A stretch of 64,000 nt of DNA. It comes from Chloroflexota bacterium. GTDB lineage: Bacteria > Chloroflexota > Anaerolineae > Aggregatilineales > Phototrophicaceae. Shown here one piece after another: positions 8,211-17,649 of this stretch. The notes beneath the pieces were generated by a model. It had not been told where the DNA came from, made no database searches, and saw nothing but the letters and a program-made list of their open reading frames with translations. The stretch's first letter is position 1, and each line of letters opens with the position of its first letter. The stretch lies in contig WTGB01000083.1 in NCBI GenBank assembly GCA_011523735.1, positions 5,158 to 69,157 of the forward strand. The letters are read 5' to 3'. The position numbers and the translations under genes are program-made.

Positions 8211-9116
8211 TTACCAGCCGCGCTTGCCCAGGATGACCTGTTCAGGCGTCACGTTGATGCCGACCATGGCTTCACCCAGGTTGCGGCTGACATCGGCTAG
8301 GATCTTGGCATCGCTGTAGTGCGTCACCGCTTTGACGATCGCTCTTGCCCGCTTTTCCGGGCTGCCGCTCTTGAAGATGCCGCTGCCTACGAAAACGCCA
8401 TCCACGCCCAACTGCATCATCAAGGCGGCATCGGCTGGAGTGGCCACGCCGCCCGCCGCGAAGTTCACGACTGGCAAGCGACCCAGTTCAGCCGTTTCTT
8501 TCACCAGGTCATAGGGGGCGCGAATCTCCTTGGCGTAAGTGTAGAGTTCATCATTGTCCATGCAACTGACGCGGCGAATTTCGCTGTTGACCGCGCGGGC
8601 ATGGCGCACGGCTTCGACGACATCGCCGGTGCCAGCCTCGCCTTTCGTCCGCATCATCGCCGCGCCTTCGTTGATCCGCCGCAGCGCTTCGCCCAGGTTG
8701 CGGCAGCCGCAGACGAAGGGCACGGAGAACTTCCACTTGTTAATGTGGTGTTCTTCGTCGGCCGGCGTCAGGACTTCGCTCTCGTCGATATAATCGACGC
8801 CTAAGGCTTCCAAGATTTGCGCTTCTACAAAGTGGCCGATGCGCGCCTTCGCCATTACGGGAATGGACACAGCATTGACGATGCCTTCGATCATATCCGG
8901 ATCGCTCATCCGCGCGACGCCACCCTGGACCCGGATATCGGCTGGCACGCGCTCAAGCGCCATGACGGCCACAGCGCCGGCATCCTCGGCGATTCGCGCT
9001 TGCTCTGGCGTGACGACATCCATGATCACGCCGCCCTTGAGCATCTGCGCCAAGCCGCGCTTGACCTTGTCCGTACCTTTTTCGCTGCCGTTCTGCTGGT
9101 GTCCGTTGGTCGTCAT
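8211..9116 (-). CDS. pdxS: Pyridoxal 5'-phosphate synthase lyase subunit PdxS
   Basis: This 301-residue protein is a clear PdxS/SNZ. It makes PLP from ribose 5-phosphate, glyceraldehyde 3-phosphate and ammonia. The (beta/alpha)8 sequence shows the conserved [13 protein letters not shown] start (LKGGVIMDV), [20 protein letters not shown] with an active-site lysine, and GEAGTG. ATG 9116 is chosen because GAGAGAG lies seven bases upstream; ATGs eight and five codons earlier lack this. The ammonia-supplying partner PdxT, usually adjacent, is not next to it or elsewhere in the window, so it must be encoded elsewhere or be absent. Confidence 0.97.
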   Translation of the reverse strand: MTTNGHQQNGSEKGTDKVKRGLAQMLKGGVIMDVVTPEQARIAEDAGAVAVMALERVPADIRVQGGVARMSDPDMIEGIVNAVSIPVMAKARIGHFVEAQILEALGVDYIDESEVLTPADEEHHINKWKFSVPFVCGCRNLGEALRRINEGAAMMRTKGEAGTGDVVEAVRHARAVNSEIRRVSCMDNDELYTYAKEIRAPYDLVKETAELGRLPVVNFAAGGVATPADAALMMQLGVDGVFVGSGIFKSGSPEKRARAIVKAVTHYSDAKILADVSRNLGEAMVGINVTPEQVILGKRGW

Positions 9117-9229
9117 GTTCCACTCTCTCATTGAAACCATTCATTCTGCCACCAATCCTACGGCATGTTATATGAATTCTGTATGTCCAATGCAGTCCAT
9201 TCAGTCCACTCGGCGCAAGAGCTGCTGGG

Positions 9230-9313
9230 GGTGGTGAATTCCGAGGACTTATGACGTATAGCGAGTTCTGCATAGGATTTTTTTGCCACAGAGGACACAG
9301 AGGGCACAGAGTT
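9230..9313. repeat. Dispersed intergenic element with GTATAGCGA and CACAGAGG words
   Basis: The stretch reads GGTGAATTCC, then GTATAGCGAGTTCTGCATAG, then GCCACAGAGGACACAGAGG. The same three blocks in the same order and orientation recur at about 14180-14237. The gap 9117-9570 otherwise holds a perfect palindrome at 9468 and no convincing gene. Confidence 0.7.
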
Positions 9314-9467
9314 TTTTGTTTGCTTAGCGAAGTTATCATGTAGTCGGAATTTACCACTTCTAGTTACCGCGATCCGTTGACCTTCGCCGCTTGAAAGCGC
9401 TAAACTTTCGCAGGAGGGGTCTCCACAAGAGTAATATCAAGAAAGTAATGATAATTTATTTGGACAG

Positions 9468-9498
9468 GTTTCGGGCGACATACAATGTCGCCCGAAAC
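9468..9498. repeat. Perfect 14-bp-stem palindrome related to the GGGCGAC family
   Basis: Every base from 9468 to 9481 pairs with 9485 to 9498 around the loop ACA. The arms contain GGGCGACAT and ATGTCGCCC but extend further (GTTTC...GAAAC) than other family members and lack the CCTACGAATT tail. It lies 72 bp upstream of the acetyltransferase start, so it could be a 5' leader hairpin. Confidence 0.85.
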
Positions 9499-9570
9499 TA
9501 CAGTCGACTTGATTTCTGTTTTCTCATAACTTTAGTTGGAACACCTCATCTAGCGAGTCGCGAGGTAGTG

Positions 9571-10197
9571 ATGACAATCCGCATAGAGACGATAGAGTCG
9601 CGTTTCGCCCGTGCGCTCGAGCAACTGCAGCGTGATTGTTTTCCCACGTTGGGGGCCGACGAACTGATGCGCGAAGAGCATTTTCTGAATCACTGCCGGC
9701 TATTCCCCGAGGGCAATTTTGTCGCGCTGCATGACGAGCACGTCATCGGTTTAGGCTCGGGCTTCCTTATTGACTTCGATTTTGACCAGGCGCAACACAG
9801 CTTTAAGGAGATCATCGATGGCGGTTTCTACAGTCATCATGACGCGAATGGCGATTGGTATTACGGCGCTGATATCAGCGTGCATCCGGATTTCCGGCGG
9901 CGGGGTGTTGGCTCGCTGCTCTATAAGGCGCGCAAAGATATTGTGAAGCGCCTCAACCGCCGCGGCATAGTCGCCGGTGGACTCATACCCGGCTATGCGG
10001 ATTTCAAAGCGATTATGACGCCGCGGACTTATGTGGATAGGGTAATCGCGGGCGAGATCTATGACAGCACGCTTTCATTCCAACTGGGCCGTGGTTTCAC
10101 TGTTCGCGGCTTGCTGGAGGATTATATCGAAGACGAAGCCTCGGATAACTGGGCGACTCTGATCGTTTGGGAAAACCCTGATTTTCAGTCGAATTAG
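9571..10197 (+). CDS. GNAT-family N-acetyltransferase
   Basis: The 208-residue protein has one GNAT fold. The acetyl-CoA pyrophosphate loop is RRRGVGSLLY (about 111-120), preceded by the beta-4 segment ISVHPDF. The C-terminus resembles that of a longer GNAT at 18623-19522: both share 'HP-F/Y...G-G-LY-AR' and a closing WENP/WDNP-HF motif, so they are probably paralogues. ATG 9571 is selected because the upstream open extension is low-complexity and contains the 9468 palindrome. The acetyl acceptor is unknown. It ends tail-to-tail with the next gene, with coding ends overlapping by a few bases. Confidence 0.85.
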   Translation: MTIRIETIESRFARALEQLQRDCFPTLGADELMREEHFLNHCRLFPEGNFVALHDEHVIGLGSGFLIDFDFDQAQHSFKEIIDGGFYSHHDANGDWYYGADISVHPDFRRRGVGSLLYKARKDIVKRLNRRGIVAGGLIPGYADFKAIMTPRTYVDRVIAGEIYDSTLSFQLGRGFTVRGLLEDYIEDEASDNWATLIVWENPDFQSN

Positions 10198-11906
10198 TTG
10201 GCGACTGGCTCGATCCAGTATTCCTCGCTTTGCCCTTCGGCGATCCAGCCGGTTACTTGATCGAAGCGTATGGGATACCAACGCAGACCGGCCGCGCCAC
10301 ACTGCGGCAAGCTGGTGATAGAGAATTCTTCGCCGGCTGCCACCGCCCAGAGCACTTGCGTATCGGCTGTGCCGGCGGCACTGCGGATATTGACGATGCG
10401 GTCTCCGCTAACGGTCGCCGTCATGCCGGTTGTCAAGCGCGTCGGTGGACTGTCGGAGCAGGCGACATGGTAGAGCAACCAGTATTCTCCCCCGCCTTCG
10501 GCCGACCAGCCTGCCAATTCGTCATTGTACACGGCATACCAGTGGTAGCCATCGGCGCAGATAGGACCGGCTTGGATGGAAAGGACCGCGCCTGCCTCGA
10601 CTCGGCCAAGCTCGGCGCCAGTGGTGGAGGAGTCACTGCGGATTCGCAGCGTGACATCGGGGCTGACGATGGCCTGCTGCCCCGCGCTCAAAAGCGGCGT
10701 CAAGGCGCATGCCGCCGATAGCTGACTAACGGGAGCGCCAAGAACCGCTCCGGTTGTGACCCATTCTGTGGGCGCCCAGACTACGCTGACAGGTTCGGGA
10801 ATCGGGAAGGTTTGCCGGTGGCTGGCGTCGCTTGCCAGGGCGCGATTGCCTTCCGCCAAGCTGATGTTCCAACTGCTGATGTGGTCGCCGTTGTGCCAGG
10901 CCATGCGCGTCCCGTCGGGTGATATGGCCGGCAGATAATTACGATTGACGCGCGGGCTATCGTAGCCGGTGTTGTACAGATTCGCGCCGCTGGTGGCATA
11001 CCAGTGGATATCCCAATCGTCGAGGCTGTTGGCGACCGAGGCGGGTATGACCTGGATCGCGCCTGATATCCCGCGGTTCTTCAAGCGAGGCGGGTCGAGA
11101 AGCCTTGAGCGGGAACCATCGACGGGATTCAAGATCTCCCAATAGTCCTGAATCTGCAGCGCCAACTGACTGGCGCCGAGATGATTCACCCAGATGAAGT
11201 CACGCACGGTGTTATTGTGGCTCGCGCTCAAGCCCAGGTCAAATTGCGTCAGCTCGCCGGTGTCGCCATTGATGAACTGCACAAAGAGATCGGGTTCCTC
11301 GCCCGGGTGGACGGCCCTGGACAGGAGACGCGCGATGCCGCCATCGCCCCAGCGCAGGCTGGGCATCTGTATGTTGTTGTCCTGGATGCCCAGGTCAAGT
11401 GAACTGGAGAGAGTGGTCCGGAGGCCGGTCTCGATATCATGCACTTGCAAGACAGCCGCGTCGATCGCCTGCACCTGCGGGTCGAGTTCCATCCAAGCCA
11501 GCCGCCGGCTATCGGGCGACCAGACCGGCAGCGACCGCAAATATCCGGCCGCGCTTGCGCCATTTTGATCGGCGATGAGTGTGAATGTCTCCGTCGCCAG
11601 ATCCATAACCCAGATATTAGCTGGTGGCGTCCCGCCGGTCTGCGCGGCTGTGCCGGCTTCCCATCCGGTCAGGAAGGCTTCGGATGTCGTCAGGTAGGCG
11701 AGCTTCCTGCCATTCGGCGAGAGGACGGGTCCGCCATTGTAGCCGGTGTGCGTGAGTTGCGTCGCGCTGTCGTTTTCCAGGTCAAACTTCCACAAGTCTC
11801 CCAGCATGTAGGCATAGACGTTCTGGTTGAATGTCTGCGCTGTGACTGCGGGAGCAAGCGTCATAGACAAGAGCGCAAGCATGATTCGCAGGAGAAGTTG
11901 TTTCAT
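10194..11906 (-). CDS. Secreted WD40-like (PD40/TolB-type) protein with two C-terminal SH3-like domains
   Basis: About 570 residues long. It begins with a signal peptide (MKQLLLRIMLALLSM..., cleavage likely after AVTA). The middle is a set of beta-propeller repeats with LSPNGRKLAYL, WSPDSRRLAW and ISPDGTRMAW motifs typical of PD40/TolB blades. The last ~170 residues hold two bacterial SH3-like repeats, each with an NIRSA/RIRSD start, GWSAEG/GWIAEG and a final tryptophan-rich strand. It is probably an exported or surface binding protein rather than an enzyme. ATG 11906 is preferred, though ATG 11915 is possible. Confidence 0.85.
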   Translation of the reverse strand: MKQLLLRIMLALLSMTLAPAVTAQTFNQNVYAYMLGDLWKFDLENDSATQLTHTGYNGGPVLSPNGRKLAYLTTSEAFLTGWEAGTAAQTGGTPPANIWVMDLATETFTLIADQNGASAAGYLRSLPVWSPDSRRLAWMELDPQVQAIDAAVLQVHDIETGLRTTLSSSLDLGIQDNNIQMPSLRWGDGGIARLLSRAVHPGEEPDLFVQFINGDTGELTQFDLGLSASHNNTVRDFIWVNHLGASQLALQIQDYWEILNPVDGSRSRLLDPPRLKNRGISGAIQVIPASVANSLDDWDIHWYATSGANLYNTGYDSPRVNRNYLPAISPDGTRMAWHNGDHISSWNISLAEGNRALASDASHRQTFPIPEPVSVVWAPTEWVTTGAVLGAPVSQLSAACALTPLLSAGQQAIVSPDVTLRIRSDSSTTGAELGRVEAGAVLSIQAGPICADGYHWYAVYNDELAGWSAEGGGEYWLLYHVACSDSPPTRLTTGMTATVSGDRIVNIRSAAGTADTQVLWAVAAGEEFSITSLPQCGAAGLRWYPIRFDQVTGWIAEGQSEEYWIEPVAN

Positions 11907-12030
11907 ATTTGTCATCCCGTAAGCCAACGTGATTCCAGATTAGCATAGGACTAGGAGGAGCGATAATTAGCTTAAACGACTAATGAAAGTGCGAATATCA
12001 ATTAGAAAGGCAGAGCCGCCCAAAATGGCT

Positions 12031-12441
12031 TTAACGCGTTTCTTGATGTGTCCATATCAGCCTGGCTGCCAGCACCGTCCCGCTGATGTTTGCTACCAGG
12101 TCGATCCAGGAGGCGTGCCGGTCGGGCGTAAAGGTCTGCATGAATTCAGTTGCGATTCCGAGGGCAATCGTGATAAGGCAGGCAGCGATTAGATTTGTCC
12201 GTGGTCGCCATTTGCGTGGCAAGGCCCAAAACCAGCAGATGCAAGTCCCGCCGAATGCCAGCAGATGCAGCGTGCTGAAGGCGAGCTCGCGAGCGAGTGT
12301 GTTCTCTCCTTGCGGGATGCCCAAGTCTATCACCGGGTCGGCTTCCGCTTGCAGCAATAACACCGATAGCAGTAACGACCAACTGATCGCCACTGTGAGG
12401 CGAATGGGAGCAGAGCGGAGTACAGCCATGAGTTGATTCAT
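12031..12441 (-). CDS. VanZ-like membrane protein
   Basis: This 136-residue protein has about four membrane segments and the VanZ-family hallmark TEFMQTFTPDRHASWID followed by a glycine-containing helix: the E...Q...PxR...D...N pattern. VanZ relatives are small membrane proteins; in one case they confer low-level teicoplanin resistance, but most have no known role. The ATG at 12441 has only a weak ribosome site and ATG 12429 is an alternative. It stands alone between two other minus-strand genes. Confidence 0.85.
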   Translation of the reverse strand: MNQLMAVLRSAPIRLTVAISWSLLLSVLLLQAEADPVIDLGIPQGENTLARELAFSTLHLLAFGGTCICWFWALPRKWRPRTNLIAACLITIALGIATEFMQTFTPDRHASWIDLVANISGTVLAARLIWTHQETR

Positions 12442-12503
12442 CGAACCGAATACCTGCTTGAATGAATCGCGACGGTCAGCTTAGCAAAGAGGCGCGGCGC
12501 CGG

Positions 12504-12929
12504 TCAAGCGGAGCCACTTGGGCGTTGCGCAAGCGTCAGGTTGGGTTCGCAGTCCAGCAAGTCTCGTATGTACTCAAGCATAGCAATAATGTCCATGGCG
12601 GCAGCGAATTCTCGGGCATCGTACACAATCCGAGGGCAGATCCGTCCCTCCAGATCAGCGAACATGTCTTCGGCGGTTTCTTTAATCGCGGCGCTCAAGT
12701 CCGATTGAAGCAGGAGGAAGGCCAGGATATCAGCGGCTGCTTGACTTAGCGCGCGCTTCACACAGGCGGCTGCCATCAACGTCATCGCCTCATACAGTCT
12801 CCGGCGCATTTCTTCTGAGGGATTCGCGCAGGTCGCTGGATCCAGCCTTAACACGCGAGTTGTGAGAGGGGCGAGCTCAGCCACGCGCAGCGCGACCCCA
12901 CCACCAGCTGGCTGTCTTACGCTCGCCAT
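12504..12929 (-). CDS. Hypothetical helical protein overlapping the end of the dehalogenase-like gene
   Basis: A 141-residue frame starts inside the last codons of the upstream Fe-S gene (53-bp overlap) and continues 373 bp beyond it. The unique part is mostly alpha-helical with alternating charge (EEMRRRLYEAM, AIKETAEDMFADLEG) and no recognisable family motif. I recognise no function. A shorter start at 12809 (Met before RRRLYEAM) would avoid the overlap. It may be an accessory protein co-transcribed with the Fe-S gene, but it could be a chance frame. Confidence 0.5.
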   Translation of the reverse strand: MASVRQPAGGGVALRVAELAPLTTRVLRLDPATCANPSEEMRRRLYEAMTLMAAACVKRALSQAAADILAFLLLQSDLSAAIKETAEDMFADLEGRICPRIVYDAREFAAAMDIIAMLEYIRDLLDCEPNLTLAQRPSGSA

Positions 12930-14094
12930 GTTTGAGTTTCTGGTCCAGCCAGAGCGCCAAAGTCCGCCAGCGATTGCCCAGCATCCAGCGCAATATTCGA
13001 TTGAAGATTCTCGAGAAGTCTCGATTATAGGGGCAGACGCGTATGCAGATTGAACAATCTGTGCCTTGATTCGCCCAGAACTGAAAGCACTGCTTGGCGT
13101 TGATGGTCCATTTCTTGACACCTTTGAGGTGCGAAATGCCATCGTGCGTATCGAAATTGGGTTCAGCGAAGGGGATGGCCTTGACTGGGCAGGCGGTACT
13201 GCAGCGGCGGCAGATCTCGCAGGTTTCCGTCACGCCGAAATCTATCGGCTCATCGGCGATCAAGGGCAGGTCGGTGAAGATCTTGGCGATGCGGACGCGC
13301 GGACCGAACTCCGGCGTGATGAGCAGACCGTGCCGCCCGTACTGGCCCAAGCCGGCTTGGATCGCCAGCGGGATGGACAGCGCCGTATCGTTAAGGCTGG
13401 CGACCGCGCGATAACCGAGATTGCGGATGTACTGCGTGATTGACAAAACGGCGATGATATCGCGGCTGTAGCCTTGACCGGTGGCGGCGCCGCTCAAAGC
13501 CGAGGGCACGGTTTCGATGGTCGCATGGTCCATCTCGTTGACGATCAGGACCGCGTGGGTCAAGTCCTCCGGCAGATCCATTTCTTTGTCGGTCAGTTTT
13601 TGCCGGCTGTAGTTGTGGGTGTAGACCCAGCGCTCATCGTATTCGCAGATGCCGATGGCGTCAGCGCCGAGGAATGTGCCCGCTCGCTTCAGCGCTGCGG
13701 TGTTTTCTTCCGCGCTCGCTTCGATCTTGCGGGTCGCGCCTTCGCGGAACATAGTGTAGCTATCGAGGAAGCCCTCTTTGCGGTCCTGACTTGTCTCCAG
13801 CAAATCGGCGGTGAAATCGGCGATGTACCAGGCGGCGTTGCGCAGGGCATAATCGCGATGTTGGAAGCCTTCGACTTTGCGAAAATGCGCTAAATCGGTG
13901 AAGTAAGACTCGAAGAACCTCCGCGACCGTTCCGACCGCACTTCGTCGTCCCAAACCGCGCGATTGAACATGTCATATTTCTGATTGAAGCGTTCAAAAT
14001 CGTCCGTGACCTCGAAGCCGGTTTTGGCGTCCACCGGTTTCTGGCAGGCGCAGCTTTCGCAGCCACAAGTCTTTTCCCTGTTGGGGGCGATCAT
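12877..14094 (-). CDS. Reductive-dehalogenase-like protein with two [4Fe-4S] clusters (no Tat signal)
   Basis: The 405-residue protein resembles the RdhA/QueG cobalamin-dependent reductases. Its core reads AGLGQYGRHGLLITPEFGPR (about 247-266) and TDLPL (274-278), closer to RdhA wording than to QueG. Two cluster motifs follow: C292-x2-C295-x2-C298-x3-C302-P and C336...C347-x2-C350-x3-C354-P. The N-terminus has a CGCESC stretch and no twin-arginine signal, so a cytoplasmic enzyme is expected, like the non-respiratory dehalogenases. No rdhB membrane anchor is adjacent. It might remove a halogen or reduce another substrate; QueG-like activity is the main alternative. Confidence 0.8.
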   Translation of the reverse strand: MIAPNREKTCGCESCACQKPVDAKTGFEVTDDFERFNQKYDMFNRAVWDDEVRSERSRRFFESYFTDLAHFRKVEGFQHRDYALRNAAWYIADFTADLLETSQDRKEGFLDSYTMFREGATRKIEASAEENTAALKRAGTFLGADAIGICEYDERWVYTHNYSRQKLTDKEMDLPEDLTHAVLIVNEMDHATIETVPSALSGAATGQGYSRDIIAVLSITQYIRNLGYRAVASLNDTALSIPLAIQAGLGQYGRHGLLITPEFGPRVRIAKIFTDLPLIADEPIDFGVTETCEICRRCSTACPVKAIPFAEPNFDTHDGISHLKGVKKWTINAKQCFQFWANQGTDCSICIRVCPYNRDFSRIFNRILRWMLGNRWRTLALWLDQKLKHGERKTASWWWGRAARG

Positions 14095-14386
14095 ATGAGT
14101 CTCGCAGGAAACACAAGTCGTCAGGCTGATATTACCATCAAGGCAGAGTCACCGCTATAGATTGCGAATGTGGGGAGTGGTGGATTTCAAGGTATAGCGA
14201 ACTCCGCATAAAGGGATTCACCACAGAGGCACAGAAGTAGAGCCAAGTAAGTCATGCAACAAAAGGTAACTACAGAGAACGCAGAGAGCGCAGAGAAAAA
14301 CGGAGAAGATGATATATTGTTCGGACGAATCACAGAATCGCCCCTACAGTTCGCTATTTGTTTGGAGTTCAATTACTTACTTGGAT
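14095..14386. repeat. Repeat-bearing intergenic region
   Basis: Between the Fe-S gene and potA lies a second copy of the element seen at 9230-9313: GTGGATTTC, GTATAGCGAACTCCGCATA and CACCACAGAGGCACAGA at about 14177-14237. It is followed by a CAGAGAACGCAGAGAGCGCAGAG stretch (14275-14297 region) and a decayed GGACGAATC...GAATCGCCCCTAC palindrome at 14323-14347. No gene is supported. Confidence 0.7.
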
Positions 14387-15514
<1,128 letters not shown>

Positions 15515-15640
15515 TTGTTTGACCCCCATCCCCCAGCCCCTTCCCGCCATCTCTATGGCGGGCATCCCATGAAGAGGGAAGGGGAGTTCAATTCCAGCGA
15601 GGCGCGAGGGACTGTTTGGGCAGCGAACCGCGCTGCGTCG
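15515..15640. repeat. Inverted-repeat spacer between potD and potA
   Basis: The gap contains CCCCAGCCCCTTCCCGCCAT and, 20-odd bases on, GAGGGAAGGGGA, which can pair as an imperfect hairpin; CGCCAT/ATGGCG also pair inside it. The word pair resembles a second intergenic hairpin class seen at 37796-37821. It lies upstream of potA and may lower potA expression relative to potD. Confidence 0.5.
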
Positions 15641-16726
15641 TCACTGCCCGAGGAAGATGAGCAGTTCATCCCAGGCGTTGTTGATCAATTCTTCCGCCTC
15701 GGCGCCGACATCAATGATCGCGAAGAGATTCGCTACCTGCTCAGGGGGCGGGAAGATTGCCGGATCGTTCAGGATCTCTTCGTCGATGAAACCGGATTCT
15801 ATCGATGCCTGATTCGGGGAGGCGTACCAGATGTAATTGGTCAAATCAGCCCCGACCTTGGCATCGAGAATGTAGTCGATGAAGACCATCGCCAGTTCCG
15901 GGTTGGGCGCGTCCACCGGGATGGAGAGGTTGTCGATCCAGACGTTGCTGCCTTCTTCCGGTATGGCATAGGCGTAGTCGTCGCATTCGCAATCCCAAGA
16001 GATCTGCAAAATGTCGCCGTTGTATTCGATGGCGATATCGACATCCCCGCGTTCCAGCAGCACTTGACCATCATCAGCCGCGACGGTGACGACGTTGCCG
16101 CCTTTTTCGAGGAGGTAATCACGGGCGGCGTTGATCTCATCAGGATCGGTGGTATTGGGGTCATTGTCCAGGAACAAGTGGGCGATGCCCAGCATCGTCT
16201 GCCGATCATCAAGCCAGGCGACCGGACCATCGTGCTCCCAGACCTGATTCCAGGAGGTGATGCCATCAGGGAAGACTTCCGTGCTGTAGCCGACGCCGAC
16301 CGTGCCCCATTGATAGGGCAGGGAATACGTGTTTTCTGGATCGTAGGCTGCGCCCAGCAGGTCGGGAATCAGATTCGCGACATTGGGGATCATTGCCATA
16401 TCCAGCGGAATAAGCAGCATCTCTTCCGCCATGCGCTGCACTGTACCGCCGCTCGGCACGACAATGTCATAGCCGGGGTTGCCCTGGCGGATGCGCGCCA
16501 GCATGGCTTCATTGCTCTCGTAAATATCGTAGTTGACGGTCACGCCGCAGGCTTCCTCGAAGTTGGGGACGGTGTCTTCGGCGATATACGTCGACCAGTT
16601 GAAGATGCTGAGAGTCTGCCCTTCGTAGCCTTCTGGGCAAGTCCAGGGCTCATGTTCCATATCTTGCGCTAGGGACAAGGGCGCCAACAACAAAAGAACG
16701 GGAAGCAAAAGCAAAATTTTCTTCAT
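15641..16726 (-). CDS. potD: Spermidine/putrescine-binding periplasmic protein
   Basis: A 361-residue extracytoplasmic solute-binding protein of family 1/PotD. It starts with a clear signal peptide (MKKILLLLPVLLLLAP) and then the PotD-like opening LSIFNWSTYIAEDTVPNFEE. PSGGTVQRMAEE and YQWGTVGVGY match the same family. Acidic residues common in polyamine pockets are present but specificity cannot be read with certainty. ATG 16726 is fixed by GGAGGAG seven bases upstream. The gene lies between potC and potA on the minus strand. Confidence 0.93.
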   Translation of the reverse strand: MKKILLLLPVLLLLAPLSLAQDMEHEPWTCPEGYEGQTLSIFNWSTYIAEDTVPNFEEACGVTVNYDIYESNEAMLARIRQGNPGYDIVVPSGGTVQRMAEEMLLIPLDMAMIPNVANLIPDLLGAAYDPENTYSLPYQWGTVGVGYSTEVFPDGITSWNQVWEHDGPVAWLDDRQTMLGIAHLFLDNDPNTTDPDEINAARDYLLEKGGNVVTVAADDGQVLLERGDVDIAIEYNGDILQISWDCECDDYAYAIPEEGSNVWIDNLSIPVDAPNPELAMVFIDYILDAKVGADLTNYIWYASPNQASIESGFIDEEILNDPAIFPPPEQVANLFAIIDVGAEAEELINNAWDELLIFLGQ

Positions 16727-16754
16727 GAGATTCTCCTCCGATTTGCATAATGGA

Positions 16755-17648
16755 CTAAGCGCGGGACGCATTGCGCCCCTGCATTGCCAACGAAATGCCG
16801 ATCAAAATCGTACTCAAAACCATCATAATTGTCGAGATGGCGTTCACCTCGGGTGTGACTGTCAATTTTAGCAAGCCATAGACGAAGACGGGCAAGGTCG
16901 AGGTGCCGACGCCTGATGTGAAGAAAGTGATGACAAAATCGTCCAGCGAGAGCGTGAAAGCCAGAAGGGCGCCGGAAATCACGCCGGGCAAGATCAGCGG
17001 GAAGGTCACGCGCCAAAAAGCCTGCCAGGGATTCGCGCCCAGGTCATTCGCCGCTTCCTCAAGTTGCGGGTCCATATCCGCCAGCCGCGCCCGCACGACA
17101 ATCGCCACGTAGGAAATATTGAAGGTGACGTGAGCGGCGATGATCGTGTGAAAACCGGGGAATATGCGCTCGCCGCTGATCAACGCGGCCCAGTCGAAGA
17201 CGACTTTGAAGAAGATCGCCAGCGATATCGCCTGAGTGATCTCCGGGATGACCACGGGCAAGAAGAGCAAGCCATCGAGCAGGCGCAGCCCGCGAAACTT
17301 GCCGCGAGCCATCGCCAGCGCGATCATCGTGCCCAGCACCGTTGAGATAGCTGTCGCGATCGTCCCGACGAACAAGCTGTTGCGAAAGGCATTGAGCATG
17401 ATTTCTGTTGAAAAGGCGCTTTCCGCCCCCATCACATTGTTGAGGATATTGCTGTACCATTTCAGCGTGAAGCCAGTGAATGAGGCGACTGAGCGGCTGT
17501 TATTGAATGAGAATAGCACCAGGATGAGTATCGGCGCCCAGAGGAAGAAGTAGGCGAAGATCGGATTCAGCCAAAGCCCAACGCTGCCCAGCCGGCGTAT
17601 GACCCGATTGCGCCGCAGCGCGCCTTCGTTGATGAGCGATTGCCGCAT
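16755..17648 (-). CDS. potC: Spermidine/putrescine ABC transporter permease PotC
   Basis: 297 residues with about six membrane helices and the permease EAA-loop EAANDLGANPWQAF followed by PLILPGVISG, which docks to the ATPase. The N-terminal FNNSRSVASFTGFTLKWY is typical of PotC. The start at 17648 has GGAG six bases upstream and lies one base after the potB stop, so the two are translationally coupled. An upstream ATG is possible but would overlap potB by 35 bp. Confidence 0.94.
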   Translation of the reverse strand: MRQSLINEGALRRNRVIRRLGSVGLWLNPIFAYFFLWAPILILVLFSFNNSRSVASFTGFTLKWYSNILNNVMGAESAFSTEIMLNAFRNSLFVGTIATAISTVLGTMIALAMARGKFRGLRLLDGLLFLPVVIPEITQAISLAIFFKVVFDWAALISGERIFPGFHTIIAAHVTFNISYVAIVVRARLADMDPQLEEAANDLGANPWQAFWRVTFPLILPGVISGALLAFTLSLDDFVITFFTSGVGTSTLPVFVYGLLKLTVTPEVNAISTIMMVLSTILIGISLAMQGRNASRA

Positions 17649-17649
17649 C

